A stretch of 64,000 bases of DNA, taken from Halioglobus sp. (GTDB lineage: Bacteria; Pseudomonadota; Gammaproteobacteria; Pseudomonadales; Halieaceae). The stretch covers positions 124,001-188,000 of the forward strand of contig JAGRIE010000002.1 in NCBI GenBank assembly GCA_020443425.1, read 5' to 3'. The notes beneath the pieces are model-generated. The model had not been told where the DNA came from. It saw nothing but the letters and a program-made list of their open reading frames with translations, and did no database searches. This document shows, one piece after another, positions 27,477 through 37,072 of this stretch (position 1 is its first letter; every line of letters begins with the position of its first letter). The translations under genes were made by a program, and so were the position numbers.

Positions 27477-28361
27477 ATGGCTGAAACCACACCCTATGTA
27501 CCGCCAAAAGTCTGGGAATGGGACCCGGACAGCGGGCAGGCGTTTGCCAACATCAACCGGCCAACTGCCGGTGTCCAGCACGAGGCGCCGTTGAAGGTGG
27601 GCAAACACCCGCTGCAACTGTACTCACTGGGCACGCCGAATGGCGTGAAAGTCACCATACTGCTGGAAGAGTTGCTGGCCAAGGGGCATGAGGGCGCCGA
27701 GTATGACGCCTGGCTGGTTAATATCGGCGACGGTTCCCAGTTTGGCAGCGGCTTTGTCAGCGTGAACCCGAATTCCAAGATTCCGGCGCTGATGGACCAC
27801 AGCACGCCCGAGCCGACACGCGTTTTCGAGTCCGGCGCCATCCTGCTCTACCTCGCGGACAAGTTCGGCGAGTTCATCCCCGGTGATCCCTCCGCTCGCG
27901 CGGAGTGCCTGTCGTGGCTGTTCTGGCAAATGGGTGCCACGCCCCTGCTGGGTGGCGGATTTGGTCATTTTTATGCCTACGCCCCCGTCAAAATCAAGTA
28001 TGCGATAGACCGCTATGCGATGGAGGCCAAACGGCAGCTGGACCTGCTGGATAAGAACCTGGCAGAGCGCCAGTACATCTGCGGCGATGACTACACTATC
28101 GCGGATATGGCCATATACCCCTGGTACGGTGGTGTGGTGCGCAATCTCGTCTACGATGCGGCCGAGTTCCTGCAGGTGCATACCTACACCAACCTGATCC
28201 GCTGGGTTGAGGAGATTGGACAGCGGCCGGCAGTGAAACGTGGAGCGATGGTGAACCGGCCGTTTGGCGACAAGTCCCGCCAGTTGCTGGAGCGACACGA
28301 TGCCAGCGACTTTGAGCTGCGTACACAGGATATCCTCGATCCGGATCCGCAACCGGAGTAG
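27477..28361 (+). CDS. yghU: YghU-like glutathione S-transferase/disulfide-bond oxidoreductase
   Basis: This 294-residue cytosolic protein matches YghU of E. coli (288 aa) along its whole length. The long N-terminal extension (YVPPKVWEWDP, FANINRPTAG) and the domain-1 motif LYSLGTPNGVKVTILLEEL are characteristic, with VNPNSKIPALMD and RVFESGAILLYLADKFGEF forming the glutathione site. The C-terminal helical domain includes YICGDDYTIADMAIYPW. The enzyme binds two glutathione molecules and reduces disulphides and organic peroxides. It is probably monocistronic, with GGAG 10 nt before the ATG. Confidence 0.92.
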   Translation: MAETTPYVPPKVWEWDPDSGQAFANINRPTAGVQHEAPLKVGKHPLQLYSLGTPNGVKVTILLEELLAKGHEGAEYDAWLVNIGDGSQFGSGFVSVNPNSKIPALMDHSTPEPTRVFESGAILLYLADKFGEFIPGDPSARAECLSWLFWQMGATPLLGGGFGHFYAYAPVKIKYAIDRYAMEAKRQLDLLDKNLAERQYICGDDYTIADMAIYPWYGGVVRNLVYDAAEFLQVHTYTNLIRWVEEIGQRPAVKRGAMVNRPFGDKSRQLLERHDASDFELRTQDILDPDPQPE

Positions 28362-28387
28362 GGAACTTTGCCGGCGGCATACCGTCG

Positions 28388-28452
28388 TATAATTTTTTGG
28401 TCGTATGCGGCCATTCCGCTCGGTGCTGATCGAGCGGATATAGTTTTTTGGT
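28388..28452 (+). repeat. Short direct repeat in intergenic DNA
   Basis: TATAATTTTTTGGT (28388-28401) and TATAGTTTTTTGGT (28439-28452) match at 13 of 14 bases, 51 bp apart, in the AT-richer gap before the penicillin-acylase gene. They could be two regulator sites or simple T-tract repeats. Confidence 0.4.
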
Positions 28453-28532
28453 GGCGTTTGTCGTAGGGTGGCGCCAGTTACCGCGAATAAAAACTGACAT
28501 AACAATGCTGTGCCCACGCAAAGGAGCCCGTC

Positions 28533-31115
28533 ATGCCCCGACCCACTGTTCTCTTTGAGAAGACTGCCGCCCGTTTGTTGCTGGCCCCCGGCCTCGCCAT
28601 CGCCCTGTCGCTGACAGGCTGCTCAGACAGCTCGAACAACAATGACGGTGTCGCCGTCGTGGAGCCTCCGGCCCCGCCTCCGGTGCAGCCGCCGGCACTG
28701 CAGGACCGCGCCTACTACATCCTGCCGCCCGGGAACTTCGGCGGTATCCCCGCTACGGCCAACTCCCGTGACCAGTTGCCGCTGTACGATGCCCTGACGC
28801 CACTGCGGGGCAATGTCACCGATGCCGATATCGAGCGGTTGTTTCTTCGCGAGGACTTCAACCCGGTTGGAGAGACCACGGAGGAGGCCACCGGGCGTCC
28901 CGGCACCAGGATTCTCTACGACGAATTCGGTGTCGCCCATATCACCGGCCAGACGCGCGATGACCTGTCATTCGGCGCCGGCTGGGTCACCGCACGCGAC
29001 CGCAGTTTCCTGGTGCAGCTGGGGCGTGGCCCGGCTCGCGTCGCTGTCGCCGATGTGCCCGGTATCAACGCGTTCGGGCTGGTCACCAGTGGGCAGGAGT
29101 TCATCCCCAGTGCTGCCACCGAGCAGTTGGTGACAGACCAGATCGCGCTGCTGATTGCAGAGTTCGGTGATGAAGGCCGGCAGATCGTCGCCGATGCGCA
29201 GGCCTACGCCGATGGCTACAACGCCCAGATCGAGTCCAAAGGCCCCAACCCGAACCCGGTGACAGTCAACGATGTGATCGCAACCACCGCGTTTATCGGC
29301 TCCATTTTTGGCGCCGGTGGCGGCAGCGAGGCGCAGAATGCGAATTTCCTGTCGACGTTGATCGGCGGGCTGGGTGAAGGTGTCGGGCAACTGGCGTGGG
29401 AGGATGCCATGCTGTTCGATGACCCGGAGGCCCCGACCACCATTGCGACCCGCTTTGACTACGGCCCGATGACCGGCGGCACCGTCACTGGCTCGGCGGT
29501 GATCGATGCCGGCTCTATCATCGACCTGGATCCGCGCGTTCCCGACGTGCGGCCCACCCTGCTGGCGGTGAGCCAGTCGCTGGCAGCACAGGAAGAGGAG
29601 TACCCGGTGTACATCCCGGCGGCGGGCCCCCCGGTCGACCGGCTGGCATCCAACTTCCTGATCGTGAATGCCCCGGAGACGGTCAATGCCACCAATCTGG
29701 CGGTCATGGGCCCGCAGCTGGGTTATTACTATCCCGAGATTGTGATGCAGATACACCTGAGTGCACCGGGCATTGAGGCCCAGGGCGCGGCGGTGCCCGG
29801 GCTCGCGATGTACCTGCTGGTCGGGCGCACACAGGACTACTCGTGGAGCCTGACGTCAGCCAATCACGATGTGCGCGATGTCTATGTCGAGCTGCTGTGT
29901 GAGCCCGGCGACGCGGCCCCGACGCGAGATTCGCTGCACTATATGTACAACGGCGAGTGTATCCCGTTTGAGATATTCAATGCCGGCACCCTGAACGGCA
30001 CCCCGCTGGTCTACCCGGTCTCTGTCCACGGGCCGATGATAGGCACGGCGACCTCCAATGGGCAGCCAGTGGCGCTGACGCGCAAACGCTCCACGTTTGG
30101 CCGCGACGGCCTCAACCTGGCGGCGCTGCGGTCCATGACCGAGGGCGAGGCGGCCACCCCCGAGGCCTTCTGGGAGACGGCCAACAAGTTCGGCTTCACC
30201 TTCAACTGGGGTTATATGTCGCGCAGTAACACCGCCTACTTCACGTCCGGCTACCTGCCGGTGCGGGCCCAGGGCCTGGACCGTCGGCTGCCGACCTGGG
30301 GTACCGGTGAGTACGAGTGGCAGGGCTTCCTCGCTCAGGACGAGCACCCGCACGCGGTCGGCGGCCCGTCCGGGCGCCTGTTCAACTGGAATAACCAGTC
30401 CGCCCCCGGTTTCATGCACGGCGATGGCACCCCCTACGGCTCCATCCACCGGGTCCAGCTGTTCGACCAGATCCCCGACAAGATCGACCTCGCCGGGGTG
30501 GTCAGCGTGATGAACAGGGCGGCGACCGAGGACACGCGGTCGCCGGTGTGGCCGGTGATCAGTGAGGTCCTGCGCGGCGGTGACGCGCCCAGCCCGCTGG
30601 CGGCGCAGCTTGTCGATATCCTGGATGCCTGGGTCGCCGATGACGCCCCGCGTCTGGATGCCGATAACGATGGTTTCTACGACAGCGCCGGGCCCACCAT
30701 CATGGATGCGCTGTTCCAGCCGCTGGCGGATGCCGTCATGCGCCCGGTGTTTGGTGATCTCACCAGTACACTGGATCTGGGCAGCACCCGTGACCACACG
30801 CCCGCCAGTGCGCCCGAGGGGGCCAGCTATATCGACAAGGATCTGCGCACGCTGCTGGGCAAGGAGGTTCAGGGTGAGTTCGCGCTGAGCTATTGCGGGG
30901 CCGGTGATCTGGAAGACTGCCGCACTTCGCTGTGGCAGGTGGTGGAGGACGTCGCTCAGGCACTGGCCGTCGAGCATGGCGATGACCCAGGCAGCTGGCT
31001 GCTGGAGGGACAGCTGGTCGGCTTCGTGCCCAATGTGATTCCCGATACCTTCCGCGCCACTAACCGGCCGACGTTCCAGCAGGTGCTGGAGTTTGTGCCG
31101 GCGGCACAGCCGTAG
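28533..31115 (+). CDS. Penicillin-acylase-family lipoprotein (Ntn hydrolase)
   Basis: This 860-residue protein has a lipobox (LSLTGC) and an Asn/Ser tether followed by a Pro-rich stretch. RILYDEFGVAHI and FGAGWVTARDRSFLVQLGRG are the alpha-subunit motifs of penicillin acylases. The autocatalytic cut and N-terminal nucleophile are probably at Ser373 in the motif DRLASNFLIV. Members hydrolyse amides such as acyl-homoserine lactones, penicillins or lipopeptides; the substrate here is unknown. A calcium-loop motif DADNDGFYD lies in the C-terminal half. An AAAGGAG site precedes the ATG. It is convergent with the patatin gene. Confidence 0.85.
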   Translation: MPRPTVLFEKTAARLLLAPGLAIALSLTGCSDSSNNNDGVAVVEPPAPPPVQPPALQDRAYYILPPGNFGGIPATANSRDQLPLYDALTPLRGNVTDADIERLFLREDFNPVGETTEEATGRPGTRILYDEFGVAHITGQTRDDLSFGAGWVTARDRSFLVQLGRGPARVAVADVPGINAFGLVTSGQEFIPSAATEQLVTDQIALLIAEFGDEGRQIVADAQAYADGYNAQIESKGPNPNPVTVNDVIATTAFIGSIFGAGGGSEAQNANFLSTLIGGLGEGVGQLAWEDAMLFDDPEAPTTIATRFDYGPMTGGTVTGSAVIDAGSIIDLDPRVPDVRPTLLAVSQSLAAQEEEYPVYIPAAGPPVDRLASNFLIVNAPETVNATNLAVMGPQLGYYYPEIVMQIHLSAPGIEAQGAAVPGLAMYLLVGRTQDYSWSLTSANHDVRDVYVELLCEPGDAAPTRDSLHYMYNGECIPFEIFNAGTLNGTPLVYPVSVHGPMIGTATSNGQPVALTRKRSTFGRDGLNLAALRSMTEGEAATPEAFWETANKFGFTFNWGYMSRSNTAYFTSGYLPVRAQGLDRRLPTWGTGEYEWQGFLAQDEHPHAVGGPSGRLFNWNNQSAPGFMHGDGTPYGSIHRVQLFDQIPDKIDLAGVVSVMNRAATEDTRSPVWPVISEVLRGGDAPSPLAAQLVDILDAWVADDAPRLDADNDGFYDSAGPTIMDALFQPLADAVMRPVFGDLTSTLDLGSTRDHTPASAPEGASYIDKDLRTLLGKEVQGEFALSYCGAGDLEDCRTSLWQVVEDVAQALAVEHGDDPGSWLLEGQLVGFVPNVIPDTFRATNRPTFQQVLEFVPAAQP

Positions 31116-31145
31116 CGCGGCCGCGCTGCCAGTTGCCAGCCGGGT

Positions 31146-31164
31146 GGCGGCCGTTCAGGCCGCC
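31146..31164. terminator. Bidirectional GC hairpin between convergent genes
   Basis: GGCGGCC (31146-31152) and GGCCGCC (31158-31164) form a perfect 7-bp stem with a 5-nt loop, between the penicillin-acylase and patatin stop codons and covering the latter. No long T-run follows, so terminator activity is only likely by position. Confidence 0.45.
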
Positions 31165-32753
31165 GCTTTGCCCTCTGCCTTACCTGAGATAATTGCCGAC
31201 ACCCGCTTGTTGCGCCTGGCTTTGGCCGGTGTTGCGGGTTTCCTGCTGCCACGCTCTGCCCCGGCCTCACCACGCGCGGTGTTTGTTTGCGGTGCGCTGC
31301 GCAGCCAGTGCGCCTGGTCGACCTCGAAGGAGTGGAGGATACTGTCCAGTGTCCGGCCGATGCGGGTGGTGGTGTCGATGATGGGGATTTTCGGCCAGGT
31401 GGCCCGTTCCCCGGCCCGTATCAGGTCCGCCATCTCGTCCTCGGACATCATCTTCAGCAGCTTGCCGAGGCCGGACAGGCCGTAGCCCGGGAAGATATTG
31501 ATGTCCCCGGTGTACTGCTGCTCCATCAGCGCGTTGACCGCGTTCAGGGCAGTGCCCATCTGCGGTCCCATGCGGTGGTAGCGCTGCAGGAAATCGAGAT
31601 ACCCGCGCAGCATCTGCTTGGTGGCCGCGACCGATGCGTCTGACACGATTTTTCGCAACCCGGGCCTGGTATTCGGTTCCCGGCCCAGCCCCGGCATGAC
31701 CTGGGAGACGATGAAGTGGTTCACCCCGTACAGTCGGGCCAGCCGCTTGGCGGGCAGGTCCTGTGAGAACGAGCCATCGATCCAGCGCCGCGACGGCAGG
31801 TAGGGTTTGATGCCGCCGTTGACGTCGCGCGCCTCCAGTTGCACCGGCTGGAAGACCCCGGGCAGTGCGGTGGAGGCCAGCACGGCGGAGCGCAGCGTGA
31901 CGTTGGGGGAGGCGATATGGTTCAGCAGTCGCGAATTCTGGCGCGGTTCCGCCGGCGAGATCGAGATATTGATACTGCGGCCGGTCTTCTCATAGGCCTC
32001 CTTGAATGTGAGGTCCGGTATCAGCTTGGCCATCTCCCGCTTGATGGAGCGCATATCGATCTGTTTACCCATGCCGAAGCCGATCTTGATGTTGTCGCGG
32101 TTCTCCGTCAGCGCCCTGGCCAGGGTGTTGTTCTCAAACAGTGCGAGGAACTCGCGGTCGCTGCGCGCACCGACAATGGCTGCGACAAAAGCGCCGGCAC
32201 TGGCGCCGGAAATGACCACCGGACACAGTTTCTGTTCAATCAGGGCTTTCAGCACCCCGAAGTGAAAATAGCCCAGTGTGCCGCCGCCGCTGAGCATCAG
32301 CGCTGAGCGACCGTAGCAATGGCTGGCGACCTGGAAGAACTCGATACGATCCGCCCAGGCGATACCGTCGAAATCCCTTGGCGACAGGTACTCCAGCGCA
32401 TCGCAGATCTCATCGATGTATTCGGTGATCAGGCGTTTCGTGCCCGAGCGGGCCTTGCTGTACAGTTTGGGGTTGCCCATGCCGGCCATATTGCCGTGGA
32501 TGCCCTCGCTGAGCGCGAACAGCAACCCCTGGTCATTGCCGCGTTTGCGCAATTTGCGCAGTCGCTGCAAGCGGGTGTCGATACTGACATTGTCGTACAG
32601 CGGTGAGTCCGCCTTTTCACGCCAGGCATCGCGGCCGGTCTTGCGATCATAGGCCTCGGCGATGGCCTGCCATTGCTGGAAGCTGTTGGCGCGGGAGAAT
32701 GCCGCGTCCAGCTCTCTGGCAGCGCGGCTTTTCGGGGAGTATCTGTTAATCAT
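31155..32753 (-). CDS. DUF3336-patatin triacylglycerol lipase-like protein
   Basis: This 532-residue protein has an N-terminal DUF3336 region (residues about 10-145, with FQQWQAIAEAYDRKTGRDAW) and a patatin domain. The oxyanion motif is SGGGTLGYFHFG and the nucleophile elbow GASAG, with Ser185; the catalytic aspartate is in RRWIDGSFSQDLPA. The same domain pair occurs in yeast triacylglycerol lipases Tgl3-5 and plant SDP1, so neutral-lipid mobilisation or phospholipid hydrolysis is likely. The C-terminal tail is Lys/Ala/Arg-rich. No signal peptide is seen. Confidence 0.88.
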   Translation of the reverse strand: MINRYSPKSRAARELDAAFSRANSFQQWQAIAEAYDRKTGRDAWREKADSPLYDNVSIDTRLQRLRKLRKRGNDQGLLFALSEGIHGNMAGMGNPKLYSKARSGTKRLITEYIDEICDALEYLSPRDFDGIAWADRIEFFQVASHCYGRSALMLSGGGTLGYFHFGVLKALIEQKLCPVVISGASAGAFVAAIVGARSDREFLALFENNTLARALTENRDNIKIGFGMGKQIDMRSIKREMAKLIPDLTFKEAYEKTGRSINISISPAEPRQNSRLLNHIASPNVTLRSAVLASTALPGVFQPVQLEARDVNGGIKPYLPSRRWIDGSFSQDLPAKRLARLYGVNHFIVSQVMPGLGREPNTRPGLRKIVSDASVAATKQMLRGYLDFLQRYHRMGPQMGTALNAVNALMEQQYTGDINIFPGYGLSGLGKLLKMMSEDEMADLIRAGERATWPKIPIIDTTTRIGRTLDSILHSFEVDQAHWLRSAPQTNTARGEAGAERGSRKPATPAKARRNKRVSAIISGKAEGKAAA

Positions 32754-33123
32754 GGGTGCTTACAACCTGGGTGTCGGTGCGCGCAGTGGCGTGTCGGGGA
32801 GAATCGGCCGCTCCGCACAGTGCGCAGGCAAAATCGCCGCAGGGGCCATCATAGCCCCTGGCCAGCGCAGGCGCCAGCGAGTGCCGGGGGGGGGCGGGAC
32901 ACCGGTTTGCGCGCTGCTTCGGCGAATTTGGCGCTGCCGGCGCGCCACAGACGCGATCGCGGCCCGCTGCGGAGTGTGAATAATTGATGAAGCCTGCAAA
33001 AGCAGCGCGTTTTAGGGTATAGTGCGCGCACTTTTTCACCACTCGGCGGCTGCAGCGGTGAAAAAACACCAATCAACCTTGTGTTTCACACACACTGAAC
33101 CGATACCTCGCAGGAAAGACTGA
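32754..33123. other. Divergent intergenic region
   Basis: About 370 bp lie between the patatin and coiled-coil genes. No convincing gene is present: the open frames are Pro/Arg-rich shadow frames. A TATAGT -10-like hexamer at 33018-33023 may serve the coiled-coil gene, but the expected -35 position is poor. The rest is GC-rich with short G-runs near 32887. Confidence 0.45.
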
Positions 33124-33663
33124 ATGCTCACAGCACAGAAACTGGAAAAAATTATTGAATTGGAGGACAACCTCCGCTCGCAGTACCAGGCCCAACTGGA
33201 CGAAAAAACTGCCGAAATCGAACGTCACATCGCAAAGCACGAAGAACAGCAGGAGGTCATTGCCAAGCAACTGGCGCAACTCACCTCGCAATCCGCGGAG
33301 GCTTCGGCCAACAAGCGCCTCGAACAGCGCAACCGCGAACTGCACAACCGCTGTGAAAACCTGACGCTCGAAATCGACACCCAGAAGAAGCGTATCAAGG
33401 AACTGCAGAAGAGCCTGGCCGAAGCGCGTGCTGAAGTGAAGACACTGAAGCAGTACGACCCGGCGGCGATGAAGAAAAATCTCGACGCGAACAAGAAAAA
33501 ACTGGCGGAGAGAACGGCTGCCAACGCCCTGATGCAAAAAACGCTGAACAAGACCAAGTCCGAGAACGCCGAGTTCCAGGCCCGTATCAAGGAGCTGGAA
33601 GCCAGGCTGGCGGAACTGGAACCCGCTGAAGCGGAAGAAGAAACCGAAGCTGCCGCAGCCTGA
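33124..33663 (+). CDS. Coiled-coil protein of unknown function
   Basis: This 179-residue hydrophilic protein is almost entirely Glu/Lys/Gln/Ala-rich with continuous heptad spacing of Leu and Ile (for example LEARLAELEPAEAEEE near the end), so it should form a long cytoplasmic coiled coil. There is no signal peptide or membrane segment. A GCAGGAAAG site lies just before the ATG. Base composition is lower in GC than in its neighbours because of Lys and Glu codons. No known family was recognised. Confidence 0.75.
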   Translation: MLTAQKLEKIIELEDNLRSQYQAQLDEKTAEIERHIAKHEEQQEVIAKQLAQLTSQSAEASANKRLEQRNRELHNRCENLTLEIDTQKKRIKELQKSLAEARAEVKTLKQYDPAAMKKNLDANKKKLAERTAANALMQKTLNKTKSENAEFQARIKELEARLAELEPAEAEEETEAAAA

Positions 33664-33838
33664 GACCGGGTTGCGCAGGGGCCGTGTGTGCAGGCTGTCC
33701 GCGGGCAGCCCTGGCAACGGCCTGATTCACTCATAACACCCCGGAAGTCATCGCCTTCGGCAGCCCCTGCGGTTGTTCCGAGCGTTGATGGTGGCTCCCG
33801 GTTTTCCCTGGTTATTGCCCTCAGGAATCTCGCCAGTC

Positions 33839-36163
33839 ATGACTCAATCCATTTCCAGGCTGTTGGCGGAAGAACTCGCCGTTGATGAAAAACAGGTTGT
33901 CGCAGCGGTGGAGCTGCTCGACGAGGGCGCCACGGTGCCGTTTATCTCGCGCTACCGCAAGGAGGTGACCGGCGGCCTCGATGACACCCAGATGCGGCAG
34001 CTGGAGGAGCGCCTGCGGTATCTGCGGGAACTGGAAGAGCGCCGCGGCGCCATCCTCGCCAGTATTGCCGAGCAGGGCAAACTGACGCCGCCGCTGGAAC
34101 AGTCGATTCTGGCGGCCGATACCAAGAGCCGGCTGGAAGACCTGTACCTGCCCTACAAACCGAAACGGCGAACCAAGGCGATGATCGCGCGTGAGGCCGG
34201 CCTGGAGCCGCTGGCCGATGCCCTGTTCCAGGACCCCACGCTCGACCCGCAGGTGGTGGCCGCCGACTACCTGAATGCGGACGCCGGCTTCGCCGATGTG
34301 AAGGCGACACTGGACGGCGCCAGGCAGATACTGATGGAGCGCTTTGCCGAGGACGCCGACCTGCTGTCGCGCCTGCGCGATTTCCTGCAGGAGCAGAGCC
34401 TGCTGGCGGCGCGGCTGGTACCGGGCAAGGAGAGCGAGGGCGCCAAGTTCAGCGACTATTTCGAGCACACGGAAGCGTATAAGTCGACGCCCTCGCACCG
34501 CGCCCTGGCGATGTTTCGCGGTCGCAGTGAGGGCATGTTGACGCTGGACCTGCGCATGTCAGCCGAGGAGTCGCCGCTGGATGCCCACCCCTGTGAGGCG
34601 ATGATCGCCTCGCACTGGCAGATTCGGGACCAGGGTCGCGCCGCCGACAAATGGCTGGCGGAAGTGGTGCGCTGGACCTGGCGCGTCAAGCTCCTCACCC
34701 ACCTGCAGTCCGACCTGCTGACCCAGCTGCGCGAGCGCGCGGAACAGGAGGCGATCAAGGTGTTCGGCAGCAATCTCAAGGACCTGCTGCTGGCGGCGCC
34801 AGCCGGCCCCAAAGCCACCATCGGCCTCGACCCCGGCCTGCGCACCGGGGTGAAAATGGCGGTGGTGGATGCCACCGGCAAAGTGGTGGATCACGGCACC
34901 CTGTTCCCGACCCCGCCACAGAACAAGACCCGCGAGGCCGCGGCAGCGCTGTTGTCGATGATCAAGAAGCACGACATCCGGCTGATCAGTATCGGCAACG
35001 GTACCGGCAGCCGCGAGACCGACCGCTTTGTCGGTGAACTGCTGGCCGCCCACCCGGAACTGGATGTGCGCCGGGTTGTGGTGAATGAGGCCGGGGCCTC
35101 GATCTACTCGGCGTCCGAATTCGCGGCGCGGGAGTTTCCCGACCTGGATGTCACCATTCGCGGCGCGGTGTCCATCGCCAGGCGCCTGCAGGACCCGCTG
35201 GCGGAACTGGTGAAGATCGACCCGAAATCCATCGGTGTTGGCCAGTACCAGCACGATGTGAGCCAGGTGCAACTGGGGCGCCAACTCAATGCGGTGGTGG
35301 AGGATTGCGTGAACGCCGTGGGCGTCGACCTGAATACCGCTTCCGCACCGCTGCTGACCCGCGTCTCTGGCCTGAGCCAGCGCATCGCCGACAATATCGT
35401 CGCGCTGCGCGATGCACAGGGCCGCTTTGACGATCGCAAGACCCTGCTGCAGGTGAGCGGCATGGGCGAAAAGACCTACCAGCAGGCGGCCGGATTCCTG
35501 CGCGTGATGGATGGCGCCAACCCGCTGGATGCCTCAGCGGTGCACCCGGAATCCTACAGCGTGGTGGAAACCATTGCCGCCTCCTGCCAGCGCGACGTGC
35601 GCAGCCTGATCGGGGACACCACGTTCCTGCGCGGCGTGCAGGCGGCCGATTTTGTCACCGACACCGTCGGCCTGCCCACGGTGACTGATATCCTGCGCGA
35701 GCTGGACAAGCCGGGCCGGGACCCGCGGCCGGAGTTCAAAACCGCGCAGTTGCAGGACGGGGTGGAGAAAATTACCGACCTGAGACTGGATATGATCCTG
35801 GAGGGCACGGTCACCAATGTCACCAGTTTCGGTGCGTTTGTCGATGTCGGTGTGCACCAGGACGGCCTGGTCCATATATCCGCGATGTCGGAAAAGTTCA
35901 TCAAGGACCCGCGCGAGGCGGCCAAGGCGGGCGATATCGTCAAGGTCAAGGTGATGGAGATCGATGTGCCGCGCAACCGCATCGCCCTCAGTATGCGCCT
36001 GACCGACAGTGCCGAGGAGCACCAGTCATCGGGTCGCGACAAGCCGCAACGGGGCAAGCCGGAGCGGCGCGGCGGCTCGAAACCACAGGGCTCGCGCGCC
36101 CCGGACAACGCGCCCCAGGGAGCACTTGCGGCCGCCTTTGCCAAGGCCAGGCAGAAGCCCTGA
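33839..36163 (+). CDS. tex: Tex family RNA-binding transcription accessory protein
   Basis: This 774-residue protein matches Tex in length and order. The N-terminal helical domain carries GATVPFISRYRKEVTGGLDD, the YqgF-like RNase-H-fold domain ATIGLDPGLRTGVKMAVVDA, two helix-hairpin-helix modules lie near GVDLNTASAPLLTRVSGLSQ, and the C-terminal S1 domain begins LEGTVTNVTSFGAFVDVGVH. A basic Arg/Lys/Gly-rich tail follows. Tex binds structured RNA and supports transcription and ribosome function. The frame opens at 33773, but the ATG at 33839 begins the conserved MTQSISRLLAEEL start. Confidence 0.95.
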   Translation: MTQSISRLLAEELAVDEKQVVAAVELLDEGATVPFISRYRKEVTGGLDDTQMRQLEERLRYLRELEERRGAILASIAEQGKLTPPLEQSILAADTKSRLEDLYLPYKPKRRTKAMIAREAGLEPLADALFQDPTLDPQVVAADYLNADAGFADVKATLDGARQILMERFAEDADLLSRLRDFLQEQSLLAARLVPGKESEGAKFSDYFEHTEAYKSTPSHRALAMFRGRSEGMLTLDLRMSAEESPLDAHPCEAMIASHWQIRDQGRAADKWLAEVVRWTWRVKLLTHLQSDLLTQLRERAEQEAIKVFGSNLKDLLLAAPAGPKATIGLDPGLRTGVKMAVVDATGKVVDHGTLFPTPPQNKTREAAAALLSMIKKHDIRLISIGNGTGSRETDRFVGELLAAHPELDVRRVVVNEAGASIYSASEFAAREFPDLDVTIRGAVSIARRLQDPLAELVKIDPKSIGVGQYQHDVSQVQLGRQLNAVVEDCVNAVGVDLNTASAPLLTRVSGLSQRIADNIVALRDAQGRFDDRKTLLQVSGMGEKTYQQAAGFLRVMDGANPLDASAVHPESYSVVETIAASCQRDVRSLIGDTTFLRGVQAADFVTDTVGLPTVTDILRELDKPGRDPRPEFKTAQLQDGVEKITDLRLDMILEGTVTNVTSFGAFVDVGVHQDGLVHISAMSEKFIKDPREAAKAGDIVKVKVMEIDVPRNRIALSMRLTDSAEEHQSSGRDKPQRGKPERRGGSKPQGSRAPDNAPQGALAAAFAKARQKP

Positions 36164-36247
36164 CCCGGAAAACATTGCCTGCGACAGCGTTTCGTCGCGC
36201 GCAATGGTGCATACTGTCCCTGAACCGTGCTGTTGAGGATTCTGTCG

Positions 36248-37072
36248 ATGTGGGTGTATACGCAGTGTGATCTGGTGTTTGATATCGCTGTGCCAACGCC
36301 GTTTGTGATGATGCTGCGGCCCCGCAGCGGGGCCCAGCAGTGGATCGCCAGCGAGCAGTACCGCCTCACACCCAGTGTGCCGGTGATTGAATTCACCGAC
36401 GGCTACGGCAATCTCTGCCAGCGCCTGGTCGCGCCGCAAGGCACCTTCCGCGTGCACACTGCCGCCGAGGTGATGATCTCCGATACCGTAGACCGCGCAC
36501 CGGATGCGCCGTTTGTCGAGGTGCAGAACCTGCCCGACGGCATTTTCTGCTACCTGCTCCCCAGCCGCTATTGTGAATCCGACCGTTTCGGCTCGATGGC
36601 TGGTGAGATTACCGCGGGCCAGTTTCCCGGCTATAACCAGGTGGCCGCCATCGAGGCGTGGCTGCGCCATACGATCCGCTTCGCCCCCGATAGCAGCGAC
36701 ACCCATGTCTCGGCTATTGAGGTGAACGCGCGACAGTGGGGTGTGTGTCGCGACCTGTCCCATCTCGGCATCGCACTGTGTCGCAGCCTCAGTATCCCCT
36801 CGCGGATGGTGGTCGGCTATCTGCACGGTCTGCAGCCGATGGACCTGCACGCCTGGTTTGAAGCGTATGTCGGCGGGCGCTGGTACTCCTTCGACGCCAC
36901 CCAGCCTGAGGTGCGCGGCGGCTATGTGGCGATTGGCTACGGCCGCGATGCGGCAGATGTCGCCATCTACAACCAGTTCGGCCCGGCGCTGTATCCCGTG
37001 GAGCAGCGCGTGAGCGTCGAGCGTGCAGAGCCGGGTGAGCATGACCCGAACCAGCGACAGTTCTGCCCGTAA
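36248..37072 (+). CDS. Transglutaminase-like cysteine protease-fold protein
   Basis: This 274-residue protein has an N-terminal beta-rich domain ([19 protein letters not shown]) and a C-terminal transglutaminase core. The catalytic triad is visible as Cys167 in [11 protein letters not shown], His201 in [11 protein letters not shown] and Asp216 in WYSFDAT. There is no signal peptide. Bacterial members are cysteine peptidases or amide-forming enzymes of mostly unknown role. The gene overlaps the start of dinB by 32 bp, so the two are translated from one message. The ATG at 36248 is preferred over one 21 nt upstream. Confidence 0.88.
   Translation: MWVYTQCDLVFDIAVPTPFVMMLRPRSGAQQWIASEQYRLTPSVPVIEFTDGYGNLCQRLVAPQGTFRVHTAAEVMISDTVDRAPDAPFVEVQNLPDGIFCYLLPSRYCESDRFGSMAGEITAGQFPGYNQVAAIEAWLRHTIRFAPDSSDTHVSAIEVNARQWGVCRDLSHLGIALCRSLSIPSRMVVGYLHGLQPMDLHAWFEAYVGGRWYSFDATQPEVRGGYVAIGYGRDAADVAIYNQFGPALYPVEQRVSVERAEPGEHDPNQRQFCP

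Noticed and set aside
36164..36247. Possible LexA box before the transglutaminase-dinB pair
   Set aside because: CTGT occurs twice but no CTGT-N8-ACAG dyad is present.
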